From: RGIG5952 sp045603485
GTDB taxonomy: Bacteria > Verrucomicrobiota > Kiritimatiellia > RFP12 > JAAYLN01
Assembly (NCBI GenBank): GCA_045603485.1
Contig: JAZUMF010000093.1
Span: 1-35,229 of the forward strand
Reading direction: 5' to 3'
DNA: 35,229 nucleotides
The notes under the pieces were generated by a model. It did no database searches, had not been told where the DNA came from, and saw only the letters and a list, made by a program, of their open reading frames with translations. A program made the translations under genes and the position numbers. Below, in pieces: positions 7,957 through 17,159 of the stretch (its first letter is position 1; each line of letters begins with the position of its first letter).

Positions 7957-9012
7957 CTACTCACTCAAGATAACATTACTGCGACTGCGACCATCCTTGC
8001 TCACGATCACAAAGGCGTATTTTTCCGCGGAATCAAAGACCGACCGCGACCAGCCGTTGTATCCGTCGATGTTATGCCAGGAGCGAGTCAGTCGGCTTGT
8101 GCTAACCCATTCGAATTTGCCACCAATCCAAACGCCGTCAACAAGACAAAAAAGAGCGGCAATACAAGCTGCGTCAGATCTGTCCTTAGCTCCGAGATTC
8201 TCACAGCCACCAGACTGCCAGGCATAGCTCATGCCGCCGCTGTTAATGCGTAAATCGCAGATGATAACGGACGGGTTATGTTTTGCGGACGACCCGTTAA
8301 AACCGCCATATCGCCAATCAAGGAGAGAGTAATCAATCGCATCGGCCGACGGCTGAGGCTTTTCGGGGGCGGGCATCGGTTTTTCGACCGACTCGACGCG
8401 CGCGGCGATATTAGTAATCACATAGTCAAGCCGCGCGCCCGTCGGTGCGAATGTTTCCGGAATGGCACATCCGGACAAAAACAACATCGCTGATATCACC
8501 AATAAGCCCGCCTTTGTTTTATGATATATGCCACCGAAAAGACGAACGGCATAATAATAGATATACGCCACGGCCGAATAAGCAAACCGCTTCGCCGGAT
8601 TTTTCTCAAGGCGGGCACGATACAACATATCACAGCCAAACGCCTCATCAGCCAGTCTCCGGACATCGCTAACAGACCAACCCCAGCACTCAGCAATCTC
8701 CTCGAGATAGTGATATATGCAATCATGTACCACGCTTGACGCGACCACATCAAAACCCAACACCTTATCGGGGGCTAGAGACGCACCATCACAAATCGGC
8801 GAGCGTTTGCCCGTGGCATATATTCGCAGTACGCCATCGATGATGGCAAAATCATCGCAAATAAAGTCCGGACATTCGCGCAAAAATTTTCCCGCTGCAA
8901 AATTATGCTTAATAATGATGCGACTATCAAGCACAAGGTCAAAATATTCCTGTGCCTCCTTTGATAATTTAAACACTTTTTTTGCTGCTTTTATTGTTGC
9001 TGCCACATCCAT
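7957..9012 (-). CDS. DUF1353-like protein fused to a lipoprotein-like C-terminal half
   Basis: Predicted 351 aa; GAGGT six bases before the ATG. Residues about 40-162 match the DUF1353 phage family: the SPICDGASLAPDKV segment, then SVVHDCIY (His96, Asp97), a helical DEAF region and AYIYYYAVRLFGG near the end. DUF1353 proteins are found in many prophages and have no proven role. Residues about 168-183 are hydrophobic and end in a perfect lipobox, LFLSGC with Cys182, followed by a Pro-rich linker and an unrecognised domain rich in Trp and Gly to residue 351. A lipoprotein signal in the middle of a protein is odd. Either this is a membrane-spanning fusion, or an internal TTG/GTG start (near 8504-8499, with AAAGGCGGG upstream) makes a separate lipoprotein. 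Confidence 0.7.
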   Translation of the reverse strand: MDVAATIKAAKKVFKLSKEAQEYFDLVLDSRIIIKHNFAAGKFLRECPDFICDDFAIIDGVLRIYATGKRSPICDGASLAPDKVLGFDVVASSVVHDCIYHYLEEIAECWGWSVSDVRRLADEAFGCDMLYRARLEKNPAKRFAYSAVAYIYYYAVRLFGGIYHKTKAGLLVISAMLFLSGCAIPETFAPTGARLDYVITNIAARVESVEKPMPAPEKPQPSADAIDYSLLDWRYGGFNGSSAKHNPSVIICDLRINSGGMSYAWQSGGCENLGAKDRSDAACIAALFCLVDGVWIGGKFEWVSTSRLTRSWHNIDGYNGWSRSVFDSAEKYAFVIVSKDGRSRSNVILSE

Positions 9013-9020
9013 ATACTACC

Positions 9021-10028
9021 TCACATTTTATGCGGCAACGCATTAGTAAGTCCGCGAGCCTTAATCACCTCTAAATCTCGGTCATATATCCGCCACATCT
9101 GCTCGTCCGAGAGCGCACACCGAATAACCTTTAAGCCATAGAGGTCTACCTTGCGTGGCGAGCCGTCCATACACTCATCCGTGCGCCCATAGACTATGAA
9201 TTGCGAAAGTTGGAACAAGCAATCTCTCGGAAAGCGGGAAACATTGGCATCGTATTCATAAGAACTAAAGGAAGAATTGCCCCATAAATCAAACAAGTTG
9301 AAAGTGCTTTTATACGTTCCGCCCTCAAGTCTAACACGCAAGCAGGCGAACGAAAATGTATTAGTCGCCAGCACCTCATAACGATAACATTGATGATCAT
9401 GAGTAGTATAAAACTTGACAATCGGGTTAATGGCAAATGCGACCTTAATGCGAGCATTCGGCCGAGCGCCTGTTATTGCGATACTACGATCACCTTTACT
9501 GCACTCGATGTTAAATATATGCGTGCCATTAGTCGCAGCCAAAAATTTCTCGGATCCGCCGACCGTCAAGGTAATATCGCACTCGTTTGAGATGTTGCAA
9601 CACACAACATATCGGCTCGGTATGGCATCCGTCGGAAAGCACGACGGCTCCTCTGGTATAATGTTAGCAACACCCCATGCACCGCTTGCGTCAAGCGCGA
9701 TATCACTCTCATAAAACGCCTCCAATGGAGCTCCGCCGAGAGTCGTCGGCTTCGCCGGCACAAGCGAAGACATACCCTGGAAAGTAAGAGCGGGAATTAC
9801 GCCACCATCAGCATCCTTACGATCGAACGCCGGGCACTCCCCTCGAACCCACCAACATATCGTCATACCAGTCTCGCCGCCAAGCGTGTAGATATGAGGT
9901 AAAAAGACACCGCCAGGCATAAGCGACATTCGCGACGGAACCGTCATCGGCTGAGCGAGCAGGAGCAGGGGAGAGGCATTAGCGATTGAGGCGCATAATG
10001 CAGCAGCAATTATTAATCGGCGATACAT
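9021..10028 (-). CDS. Phage-encoded secreted protein, possible LamG/concanavalin-like fold
   Basis: Predicted 335 aa; GGGAGG ten bases before the ATG, which overlaps the preceding gene. Residues 1 to about 18 are a clear signal peptide (LIIAAALCASIANA). The remainder is beta-rich. Its end, DLYGLKVIRCALSDEQMWRIYDRD, resembles the closing strand and helix of LamG-type lectin domains (D-x-R-I-Y-x-R-A-L-S-x-x-E). Similar jelly-roll domains occur in tail fibres that bind sugars, but fibres assembled in the cytoplasm do not need a signal peptide. The protein may instead be exported to the host envelope. LamG is a tentative call. Confidence 0.55.
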   Translation of the reverse strand: MYRRLIIAAALCASIANASPLLLLAQPMTVPSRMSLMPGGVFLPHIYTLGGETGMTICWWVRGECPAFDRKDADGGVIPALTFQGMSSLVPAKPTTLGGAPLEAFYESDIALDASGAWGVANIIPEEPSCFPTDAIPSRYVVCCNISNECDITLTVGGSEKFLAATNGTHIFNIECSKGDRSIAITGARPNARIKVAFAINPIVKFYTTHDHQCYRYEVLATNTFSFACLRVRLEGGTYKSTFNLFDLWGNSSFSSYEYDANVSRFPRDCLFQLSQFIVYGRTDECMDGSPRKVDLYGLKVIRCALSDEQMWRIYDRDLEVIKARGLTNALPHKM

Positions 10029-10558
10029 CGAGACAAAACCTCCCTAAGTTGCGCATCAGTAATGCCAATTACGGCCGGCAACGCCTTGATTGCGCCGACC
10101 ATGAGGGCATCGTCCGACTCAAGAGTCGTAGCAAACAAAAAATCATTCCACACGCCCTGCGACTGCATCCAATCTCGCACCTTATCCCATGCGCCTAAAG
10201 CCACAAATTCACGATACAAAAGTCTGCGAGAGTACTCAACAGGCACAATGGGCTTAAAACTACGGCTGTAAAATGGCACCGCATCGAGGCCCTCACGACG
10301 ATAATATGCTAGGCGATACACCTCATTGCTATATGCGACGGGCTTATCGGCAGACTTAATTTTATACCAGCCACAGTCTGCAATCTCCACGCGAGAGCGT
10401 TGAGGCAGACCGACGACAACCTTGCCAGTTGTAAGAGATACACCTTGCACAGGTAATGGCCTCGCTGAGCTCGTAGCAATAGTATTAGTCCCACACCATA
10501 CATAGGCATCAACTGCATAGAGAGAGGTTGCTAAAAACAAAAGTAATGCGCATAACAT
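10013..10558 (-). CDS. Phage-encoded secreted protein of unknown function
   Basis: Predicted 181 aa; GGAG eight bases before the ATG. Residues 1 to about 15 form a signal peptide (LCALLLFLATSLYA). A beta-rich first half (VVVGLPQRSRVEI) is followed by an all-helical second half (RRLLYREFVALGAWDKVRDWMQSQGVWNDFLFATTL). The helical half resembles segments found in phage fibre-assembly or host-specificity regions, in which a small helical domain follows a beta domain, but I cannot name the family. It starts three bases after the preceding stop and overlaps the next gene by 16 bases, so the genes are translationally linked. Confidence 0.6.
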   Translation of the reverse strand: MLCALLLFLATSLYAVDAYVWCGTNTIATSSARPLPVQGVSLTTGKVVVGLPQRSRVEIADCGWYKIKSADKPVAYSNEVYRLAYYRREGLDAVPFYSRSFKPIVPVEYSRRLLYREFVALGAWDKVRDWMQSQGVWNDFLFATTLESDDALMVGAIKALPAVIGITDAQLREVLSRCIAD

Positions 10559-10560
10559 AA

Positions 10561-11652
10561 TTAATACTCCGAAAGAATGTTACAAAAGACATTGGTGCCA
10601 TCACGGTAAAAAATTGCTGTTGCGTTATTCGTCGGCCACCAACCATAACCCAATAACGAGAGATTGCCTGCCACCTGATATGTACCGTGAGCAGTCAATC
10701 GGGCGAAAACAGCGAGACCATCACGCCAATTATTGATATCTGCGACTAATGTTGCATCGGCAGGTATGTTAATTTTGAGGACCGCCGGAGAGTATGAGAC
10801 GACAGCCTGAGTATTACGAGAATAATCCTTTGTATTTTGCCACGGATTAATAACAAAATCTGCGAGAGTCGTCTGTTCCCCATTCCACCCTTGAAACTTT
10901 ATATAGCTCGCATCAGCGTAAGAGAGAAATCCAAATTGACTAATAAACAAATTACCGAGCCAACCGCTATCAGTCGAAGAATAAAAGAGCGCTTGCTGCG
11001 ATGATTTATCCATAAGACCGACCCAGTCATCCAGGACGAGATTTTGCGTCAGAGTCTGTCCTGGTTTCCAGTACTGAGACAAGTCGGCAGAGAAAATATT
11101 GGTGTTGACTTGCATTGTAGGGGGGACATCGCGCCACTGGATAGCTGAGGCGATGGAGCATGAGAAGAGGAGAACTACGAACGCTGCACCAATGCCACGC
11201 AATGCACCAACGAGCGCATCAACAATCTCGCCTAGTGAGCGCTGTGTAGTATCATCGTCAACCGATTCAATAGACTCGAGAGCAGCTGTAAGCTCAGCAA
11301 CTGAAATATAACGAGTCCCGACGGGCACTGGTACAATTGCACCTGGTAATGGCGCTGCAACAACATCAATTGAGCCACTAGCGACGACCTCATCGTTATC
11401 ATTAATGGCGACAGCATTGACCGCGCGCGCCCAGCCCGATGGAGTGTTTGCGAGCCATAGCGAGAGCGCGTCCGTATTAGTCCTAAGCACGCCATTCTCA
11501 CTAATTGCGAGCGCCGATCTATCAGGGCGCAACAACGCAAAACGCAGTCCGTCAGCTGGGGACTGCCATGCTATCTCCACCGTTTCTCCGAGCATAATTC
11601 TGTTGTCAACAGATAGCTCTCTATAATTATTAATCGCGACATTTAGGACCAT
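10561..11652 (-). CDS. Two-part phage protein with a central signal-like membrane segment
   Basis: Predicted 363 aa. The ATG at 11652 is chosen for its GAGGTGAG ribosome site; the open frame extends upstream without support. Residues 1-110 form a beta-rich domain (VAINNYRELSVDNRIMLGETVEIAW, RFALLRPDRSALA) like N-terminal domains of baseplate or fibre-attachment proteins. A helical linker (residues 115-150) leads to a hydrophobic stretch at 153-170 ending in SIASA, which is a good signal-peptidase site. The last 190 residues are a Trp- and Asn-rich beta domain. It has its own 70-base upstream gap containing a shared motif. The mid-protein signal could reflect a fusion of a cytoplasmic protein with an exported one. 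Confidence 0.6.
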   Translation of the reverse strand: MVLNVAINNYRELSVDNRIMLGETVEIAWQSPADGLRFALLRPDRSALAISENGVLRTNTDALSLWLANTPSGWARAVNAVAINDNDEVVASGSIDVVAAPLPGAIVPVPVGTRYISVAELTAALESIESVDDDTTQRSLGEIVDALVGALRGIGAAFVVLLFSCSIASAIQWRDVPPTMQVNTNIFSADLSQYWKPGQTLTQNLVLDDWVGLMDKSSQQALFYSSTDSGWLGNLFISQFGFLSYADASYIKFQGWNGEQTTLADFVINPWQNTKDYSRNTQAVVSYSPAVLKINIPADATLVADINNWRDGLAVFARLTAHGTYQVAGNLSLLGYGWWPTNNATAIFYRDGTNVFCNILSEY

Positions 11653-11696
11653 ATCTCTCACCTCGTGTATAGCATATAATATAGAGCATATTAACG

Positions 11697-11726
11697 ACAA
11701 AAAACGCAGTTTAGAGTTAAGTTCAA
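11697..11726 (-). promoter_or_regulatory. Shared phage intergenic motif, copy 1
   Basis: On the - strand: ACTTAACTCTAAACTGCG, then TTTTTT. It overlaps the stop of the fibre gene ending at 11723 and precedes the gene starting at 11652. A possible promoter reads TAAACT, 17 bases, TATGCT. Related copies are at 24967-24996 and 33031-33056. Confidence 0.45.
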
Positions 11727-13300
11727 CCTCCAAGCGCCTCGATACGCGCCTGCAGATCGTCGAGCGCCGACATAACTTCGCCTTGCGCGCCACCGATTGC
11801 CGGCCAAAGCGCGGACTTGTCAGGGCCATAATCTTTCTGATCCGCGACAGCCTTTGCGTTTGCGAGCTCAACCTTTAATCCGCCTATATCTCCATTTTCG
11901 TAGTCTGAGATATAACCCTCAAGCTTTGCTATATATGGATTTAGCAGATTCCCGTCGCCCACTCCTGAGACATAAAACTCAAGCGACTCCCACGCGCCAG
12001 CTGGCGTATTTTGGTCGCCAGTGCCATCGTGATTATTTATCGATATAGCGACGGAATAAAAAGCATCAGCTTTTGCCTGATGCCCTCGATGCGGGCCGTC
12101 CATCGGCGGCATGAAGTCCGCGACAAGCTCCTTAATTAGCCTAGCTGCAGCGACGCCTCCTTGCCGAATCAATACAGCAGTTGGAGGCAATGGATTCTCG
12201 ACCGACGGGTCAGGCTCTGCAAGTTCAACATTCGGCAATCCAGCCTCCGACGGCTCTCCGAAATTATAAAGACTCCAAACGGGAGAGAATACTGCACACC
12301 CACCACGCTGGATAGTCCTGGTCTTAACTGTTTCTCCGTCGAATTTTTCGGCATCACCGACTGCGAAAAATAACCAATTGCGGACATAGGCAGGTAAATT
12401 ATCGCCATCACGCATAATAGCATCGACTAAATCCGCCCGCCGCCCGCGCCGATGGAAAGGGTCGACATCATCATTATCCCAGTATTCTTCTCCTGGATGA
12501 TTCCAGCGCTCCTGCTGCAGAGTTAATAGCTCAATATCATCGAGCGCGCTATATCTAATCGATTGAGGCATCTCCCACGCAAGAGCACCTCCACCTAAGC
12601 ACGCCTCACTATCTGGCGCGGCCAAGAGCTTAATGCAAGCGGGCGCATTTGCGCCAAAGCTTGTATCGTACTCCATCGGTCTATCCTCTAAAGGTAATGC
12701 CAAATTAAAATCAGGATAGTCGTACCTGTGAGATACCTCTATAATTAAGTTAAGCCGCTCATTATAATAATCATCGTATTGCGTGCCATATATATCGTGG
12801 TCGAGCCAATCCGTCTCAGATGTATCCACAGGTCCCTGGTCGACATGATATGTTCGACCGTCAGGCTGGATAAGGATTCGCGGCTGGATATATCTCTGCT
12901 CAACGAAACTCCCGCGCACCAAAATGTGTCCATGGCCATCATCGTAATAGATACTACTACGCCCATCTGCCTCATAAACGCAAGGCATACCGTTTGATGT
13001 AAAAACTCCACCTAGCCACATATACCACCCGTCAGGCGGGACAACTCCATTTATGTGGCGATATACACCGATATTATCGGACCTATTAACGATAAACCCA
13101 AACCATGGAATAATTACAGCTTTTGCTGCTGGTACATCAATATCCTCGAATAGAGTTTTAACACCTGCACTATCGCAGAGCTTTACCCCATATCCTGCGA
13201 GAGGCGTAAGCGTTTTAATATGAGCGTCGATATCTCGTAAGGCTGCTGCTCTTAATCCTCGAGCGCTGTTAATAATATTGTTAATAATATCATTACTCAT
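11723..13300 (-). CDS. Distal tail / fibre-type protein with C-terminal coiled coil (third of three)
   Basis: Predicted 525 aa. The ATG at 13300 has GGAG ten bases upstream and overlaps the stop of the preceding gene; the longer frame to 13363 has no ribosome site. The N-terminus (NIINSARGLRAAALRDIDAHIKTL) is helical, the body is Trp-, Gly- and Tyr-rich beta structure (GWYMWLGGVFTSNGMP), and the end (ALDDLQARIEALGG) is a trimerising-type heptad coil. The domain order matches the two genes upstream, so all three are probably structural proteins at the tail tip or fibre network. No enzymatic motif is seen. Confidence 0.65.
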   Translation of the reverse strand: MSNDIINNIINSARGLRAAALRDIDAHIKTLTPLAGYGVKLCDSAGVKTLFEDIDVPAAKAVIIPWFGFIVNRSDNIGVYRHINGVVPPDGWYMWLGGVFTSNGMPCVYEADGRSSIYYDDGHGHILVRGSFVEQRYIQPRILIQPDGRTYHVDQGPVDTSETDWLDHDIYGTQYDDYYNERLNLIIEVSHRYDYPDFNLALPLEDRPMEYDTSFGANAPACIKLLAAPDSEACLGGGALAWEMPQSIRYSALDDIELLTLQQERWNHPGEEYWDNDDVDPFHRRGRRADLVDAIMRDGDNLPAYVRNWLFFAVGDAEKFDGETVKTRTIQRGGCAVFSPVWSLYNFGEPSEAGLPNVELAEPDPSVENPLPPTAVLIRQGGVAAARLIKELVADFMPPMDGPHRGHQAKADAFYSVAISINNHDGTGDQNTPAGAWESLEFYVSGVGDGNLLNPYIAKLEGYISDYENGDIGGLKVELANAKAVADQKDYGPDKSALWPAIGGAQGEVMSALDDLQARIEALGG

Positions 13301-14603
13301 TATTCGGATTCTCCAACGCCTGGACCCGCTCATCGAGCGCCGCAATCTGTTTTTGCAATGCAAGCCACTGATTTAGCATTGCAATAGCTCTGCTAATTGT
13401 ATTGTTATATCGAGAGATAATCCCTCTATATGCGGCCTTTTGCTCCGAGATGCGACTAGTAACCTTAGCGATAACGGCCTCATACGGCCCTAATAATTCT
13501 GAGCCGCTTTGCAGGTAATTACGCAAAGAAGCCCAATTATCATCACCGATTGCGACATAAGGCTCATACACTCCCATAGGCTCACGCATCCACACTGGCT
13601 CATCATAGCACGCGGAATAGTGAGCCATCGGGATGAGACTACCACCGCCACGGGTGGCAAAAATATCAGCCGATGACATATATCCCAATGTGTAGCCACC
13701 GAATTTATTCTCAACACGGATAAGCATATCCTTATCTGTTAGGCCCTGTCCGTCATTCTCGATATTCGCTACTCTGATATAAGGCATCGCATCAGTATCA
13801 ACGCGCTCCAACGATGAGCCATCGCCGACATCGAGAAATGCTACAGCTGCAAGGTAACGCATCTCGTTATAATAGAGTGTCGCCCATGTCTGCTCATTCC
13901 AAACGCTATACATCGAGACAACAGCCATACCTTTAAGGCGTTCATCGTCATGCGTCAGCACCAGCGAATTAGAGCTGTCCGCAATCCCTGCAATAGAGAC
14001 CGACATCTGCTCATCGGCGGGCATCTCAAGAGATGTATCATCGATAGGCACACGAGGCGACTCAGGCAGCGCATTATGATTAACAATTGGAGCACCCGAC
14101 GCAGGTATATAACATAATGGATAATACAACGCCGCGTCACTATCTGCATCCTCTCCATTGTCCGCAATAAAACTAAAAGACCAGGTATACTCTGTAGTAT
14201 TGACCTTAACACAGAGCCAGCCCTGCGACTGGTCACACGAGACACGCCACCAACGCAGCGGGACAGCACCTAAATTAGAGTATGCGTCCGACAACTCAGC
14301 TGAGACATTAACATCATCGACATACTCAAGCGCATTATACTCAGCTGCAATCCCTGGCACAGATGGTAACAACACCAAATAATCGATAACGATTGAGGAT
14401 GAGCCTTGCGGACGAACATAACGCACCACATCCCCAGGGGCGGGCACGCGCCGCTTAAAACCGTCCGCAACTAAACTAATCTCTATACCACCTGGCACAG
14501 CAGTACAATCAACACCATCACCCGCAAGCGCGCGAAACGACTCTGCAAATCTAACCGACTCATTGAGCGCATCTGCGATAAAACCTCGATAGTCACTAGC
14601 CAC
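13293..14603 (-). CDS. Distal tail / fibre-type protein with C-terminal coiled coil (second of three)
   Basis: Predicted 436 aa. The GTG at 14603 is chosen because GGAGG lies about eight bases before it and it overlaps the preceding stop by eight bases; the open frame to 14891 is an artefact in coding DNA of the previous gene. The N-terminus (SDYRGFIADALNESVRFAESF) is a helix, then a beta-rich body (IEISLVADGFKRRVPAPGD) of unknown fold, and the end (KQIAALDERVQALE) is a heptad coil similar to its neighbours. Inferred to be a tail-tip or fibre component. Confidence 0.65.
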   Translation of the reverse strand: MASDYRGFIADALNESVRFAESFRALAGDGVDCTAVPGGIEISLVADGFKRRVPAPGDVVRYVRPQGSSSIVIDYLVLLPSVPGIAAEYNALEYVDDVNVSAELSDAYSNLGAVPLRWWRVSCDQSQGWLCVKVNTTEYTWSFSFIADNGEDADSDAALYYPLCYIPASGAPIVNHNALPESPRVPIDDTSLEMPADEQMSVSIAGIADSSNSLVLTHDDERLKGMAVVSMYSVWNEQTWATLYYNEMRYLAAVAFLDVGDGSSLERVDTDAMPYIRVANIENDGQGLTDKDMLIRVENKFGGYTLGYMSSADIFATRGGGSLIPMAHYSACYDEPVWMREPMGVYEPYVAIGDDNWASLRNYLQSGSELLGPYEAVIAKVTSRISEQKAAYRGIISRYNNTISRAIAMLNQWLALQKQIAALDERVQALENPNNE

Positions 14604-16329
14604 GCGCCGCCTCCAATGCGCTAACACGCGCCTCAAGATTAGTATAACGAGCAGACTCATTAGCAATCGATGCCGCCAATGCAGCCAAATCTGCATCCCA
14701 CATATCCAACTCAATCTCATATTGCGACAACTCATAATCAGCTGCATCGCAGAGAGAATCGAGAGTCGCCACCAAGCCCGTAAAGGCAACCCACCCCTCA
14801 AGAGATAGCAAAGCCGCCTCAAGCGATACCCAAGTGCCATTATAGCCAACCCATGGCGGCGGCCCATATCGCTCAACTGTAGCCTCATCATTACGGATTA
14901 GGCGCATACAGTTACTGCCACCGCCGCGGCCATAATAAGGCGAATCCTCTGGCCAATCCCACGGAATCTCATCCTCGGGTATCTCAGCCAGCTTAAAATG
15001 GTCGACAATCACCGCCCAAACAACATCGCAGATACGATAGTAAGCCAGCCAGTAATCGCCATTGTTATTTGCATCACGGCAAATAATGCTATCATATACC
15101 GTCACCGCCTCCGGAGGCGTAAGCTCCGAGCTACCAATCCCTGCAATACGGATAACAGGATAATTACCCCCTGCAAGAGCAGCATCAAAGTCACGACCTG
15201 ACGCATACTCAATTGAGCTATTAGCAATCCATAGATTGTCATGCTGCGTGGCATAGTCGAACCACCTCTCGTAAAAAAACGAATCGGGGACCGTCAGCAG
15301 ACTAGACGCATAGAGCCACTCAAGGGCATAGTTATATATATAGTCAGCGTCAGGATGTTGCTCATTCGGTAAAGGATAGCCACGCCCTGTCCTGTCATCG
15401 GGGACACGAAAAGCAACAGAGTAGCGGTCGAGATTCCAGTCGCCACGAGGATTATCGGCCGACGGAGGCAAAGGGAGTGTACAATCAGTAGATAAATTGC
15501 CCCTGTCCCAATCAACGAGCTGCAGCTTTTTAGTCGTCGGACTAGTCTCGAGCAACCTATCGCCATAATGCAGATGATTAGTCTCAAGGTTAGCGCCATT
15601 AAGGGACATCAATCGCCACAAATCACCATCCGCCATCGGAGCCAGAGCAAGCCCGCCATCAGAAAGAGCCCATCCACGCCACAGCTCACCAGATGCAGTA
15701 TGGCGGGGAGGGTCGTATGCGACAGGGACAATATACCACGACGCAGGCTCCAATATTTTTAATGTATCTGGCGTGGCGGGAAGCGCAACCAGTGTATGCG
15801 TCGCAGCGCCACGGGCAACCCAGCACCATACAACCGCATCATCAGCATAATTAAGGCCGTAGTCGCTAGACTGCCCCTCAACATAGAGCAACACAATGCG
15901 ATAATCGCCATCACGATAAAAAACATCGCCGACATAAAAATCGACAGGCTCATCATCGTACTCATGCTCAAGGCGTTTAACGCCCGACGGCGCATACTTT
16001 ATGCGATGCAGCCGAGGCGTAGAAAATGCAGGATTAGGATTGTTAAAAACCCAAGGCAAAGGCGCTGTCGGCGAATACGAGCCACTAGGAATCGCCATCA
16101 GCACAAAACGCCTGATAACGCCATCAACATTAACCAGGGCCGAAAAAGGCTCAAAGAGACGCACCATGCGAGATTGCAGCGAATCCACACGCACAATCTG
16201 CGCACCAAACGGAGTCTCGATAGCGCGAAATCCCGCAGCCACAGAGAGACGATTAGACTCAGCGCGCCTATGCAGCTCCCGAATCTCCGCGGCGCGAAAA
16301 AGGCCCTTATTTGCATCAGGCCGCAGCAT
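14596..16329 (-). CDS. Distal tail / fibre-type protein with C-terminal coiled coil (first of three)
   Basis: Predicted 577 aa. The ATG at 16329 follows GGAGGAG and overlaps the preceding stop in a TAATG. The start (GLFRAAEIRELHRRAESNRL, then GFRAIETPFGAQIVRV) is the usual N-terminal form of fibre or baseplate-attached proteins, a helix followed by a strand with a T-P-x-G turn. A long beta-rich body follows. The C-terminal about 80 residues are helical and end NLEARVSALEAARG. No catalytic motif is recognised. Function as a fibre or tail-tip protein is inferred from position after the tape measure and from architecture. Confidence 0.65.
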   Translation of the reverse strand: MLRPDANKGLFRAAEIRELHRRAESNRLSVAAGFRAIETPFGAQIVRVDSLQSRMVRLFEPFSALVNVDGVIRRFVLMAIPSGSYSPTAPLPWVFNNPNPAFSTPRLHRIKYAPSGVKRLEHEYDDEPVDFYVGDVFYRDGDYRIVLLYVEGQSSDYGLNYADDAVVWCWVARGAATHTLVALPATPDTLKILEPASWYIVPVAYDPPRHTASGELWRGWALSDGGLALAPMADGDLWRLMSLNGANLETNHLHYGDRLLETSPTTKKLQLVDWDRGNLSTDCTLPLPPSADNPRGDWNLDRYSVAFRVPDDRTGRGYPLPNEQHPDADYIYNYALEWLYASSLLTVPDSFFYERWFDYATQHDNLWIANSSIEYASGRDFDAALAGGNYPVIRIAGIGSSELTPPEAVTVYDSIICRDANNNGDYWLAYYRICDVVWAVIVDHFKLAEIPEDEIPWDWPEDSPYYGRGGGSNCMRLIRNDEATVERYGPPPWVGYNGTWVSLEAALLSLEGWVAFTGLVATLDSLCDAADYELSQYEIELDMWDADLAALAASIANESARYTNLEARVSALEAARG

Positions 16330-17156
16330 TACTCCTCCTGGACAACCGACGGCACCCACGAGCCGCCAGGATAGAGAGCCGCAGCCCACTGGTATGCTCC
16401 AGTATAATTACAGGCAACAACAACATCACCATCCTCAGAACCAGAAATAGAGACACCGTCAAGCCGCCACTCAAAGGATTTAGCAGTCTCTCCACCATTG
16501 CCAGCGACCTCTACCCACTTTGGCTCATTAATCGGACAGCCATCCGTACCCTCAACATCAGCCCAAGCAAAGACCTTATTTGCCTGTTGCGATAACGGGT
16601 CAAAATAACTACGCACACGAGCAGAATCACCATAGGCAAATGTGCGAGTATAAGAGTAGCTATAAGCTAGCGCCTGATAAGTACGCACGCCCGCTGTATA
16701 GAGCCCCAAGAATTGCTCTGCGAGGTCGCTGTTGGTAACATTATCAATCGCCGAGGGAATGTCGCCACGGGAAATAGCATCCTTAATTGCAGCAATACGA
16801 GCAGAGATATCAGCATATTTAGGCAGCGCGCTAATCTCGACCTGCTGAGAGATAGGCTGGAGCGACCACTGCGCAGGGGCAACCTGCTCAGGCTCATCAG
16901 AGCTCTCTCCCAAAGACCAAGAGTCGCCCTTGAGATAAAACTCAATCGAGGCAGATGGCGAGCCAGGCTGATGATTGACCAACGGATGCCAAATCTTCTC
17001 GTATTTAGACAAAAGCGCATCACGAGCCTCAACAACTGTAGAATAAGGACCGGTTGCAATAACTCTACGACGACCAGACTCAATATCAATATTTGACTGA
17101 ATAACCCAGCCCTTAGGCAATCCCTCAGACGAGCCCCCCTTAACCTCGATAGCCAT
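16329..17156 (-). CDS. Distal tail protein, unknown family
   Basis: Predicted 275 aa; GGGGAG nine bases before the ATG, three bases after the tape-measure stop. It begins with a beta-rich region (GWVIQSNIDIESGRRRVIATG), has a helical middle (ARIAAIKDAISRGDIPSAIDNV) and ends in strands (YQWAAALYPGGSWVPSVVQEE). Position directly after the tape measure is that of distal tail or baseplate hub proteins in siphoviruses. The sequence itself is not recognised. Confidence 0.55.
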   Translation of the reverse strand: MAIEVKGGSSEGLPKGWVIQSNIDIESGRRRVIATGPYSTVVEARDALLSKYEKIWHPLVNHQPGSPSASIEFYLKGDSWSLGESSDEPEQVAPAQWSLQPISQQVEISALPKYADISARIAAIKDAISRGDIPSAIDNVTNSDLAEQFLGLYTAGVRTYQALAYSYSYTRTFAYGDSARVRSYFDPLSQQANKVFAWADVEGTDGCPINEPKWVEVAGNGGETAKSFEWRLDGVSISGSEDGDVVVACNYTGAYQWAAALYPGGSWVPSVVQEE

Positions 17157-17159
17157 AGA

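Noticed and set aside
15796..16374. Long + strand open frames opposite the tail and head genes (for example 192 aa here, 209 aa at 17815-18444, 160 aa at 23108-23590)
   Set aside because: They lie antisense to well-supported - strand genes with good ribosome sites. They are rich in Arg, Ser and Thr as expected of shadow frames and resemble no protein family.
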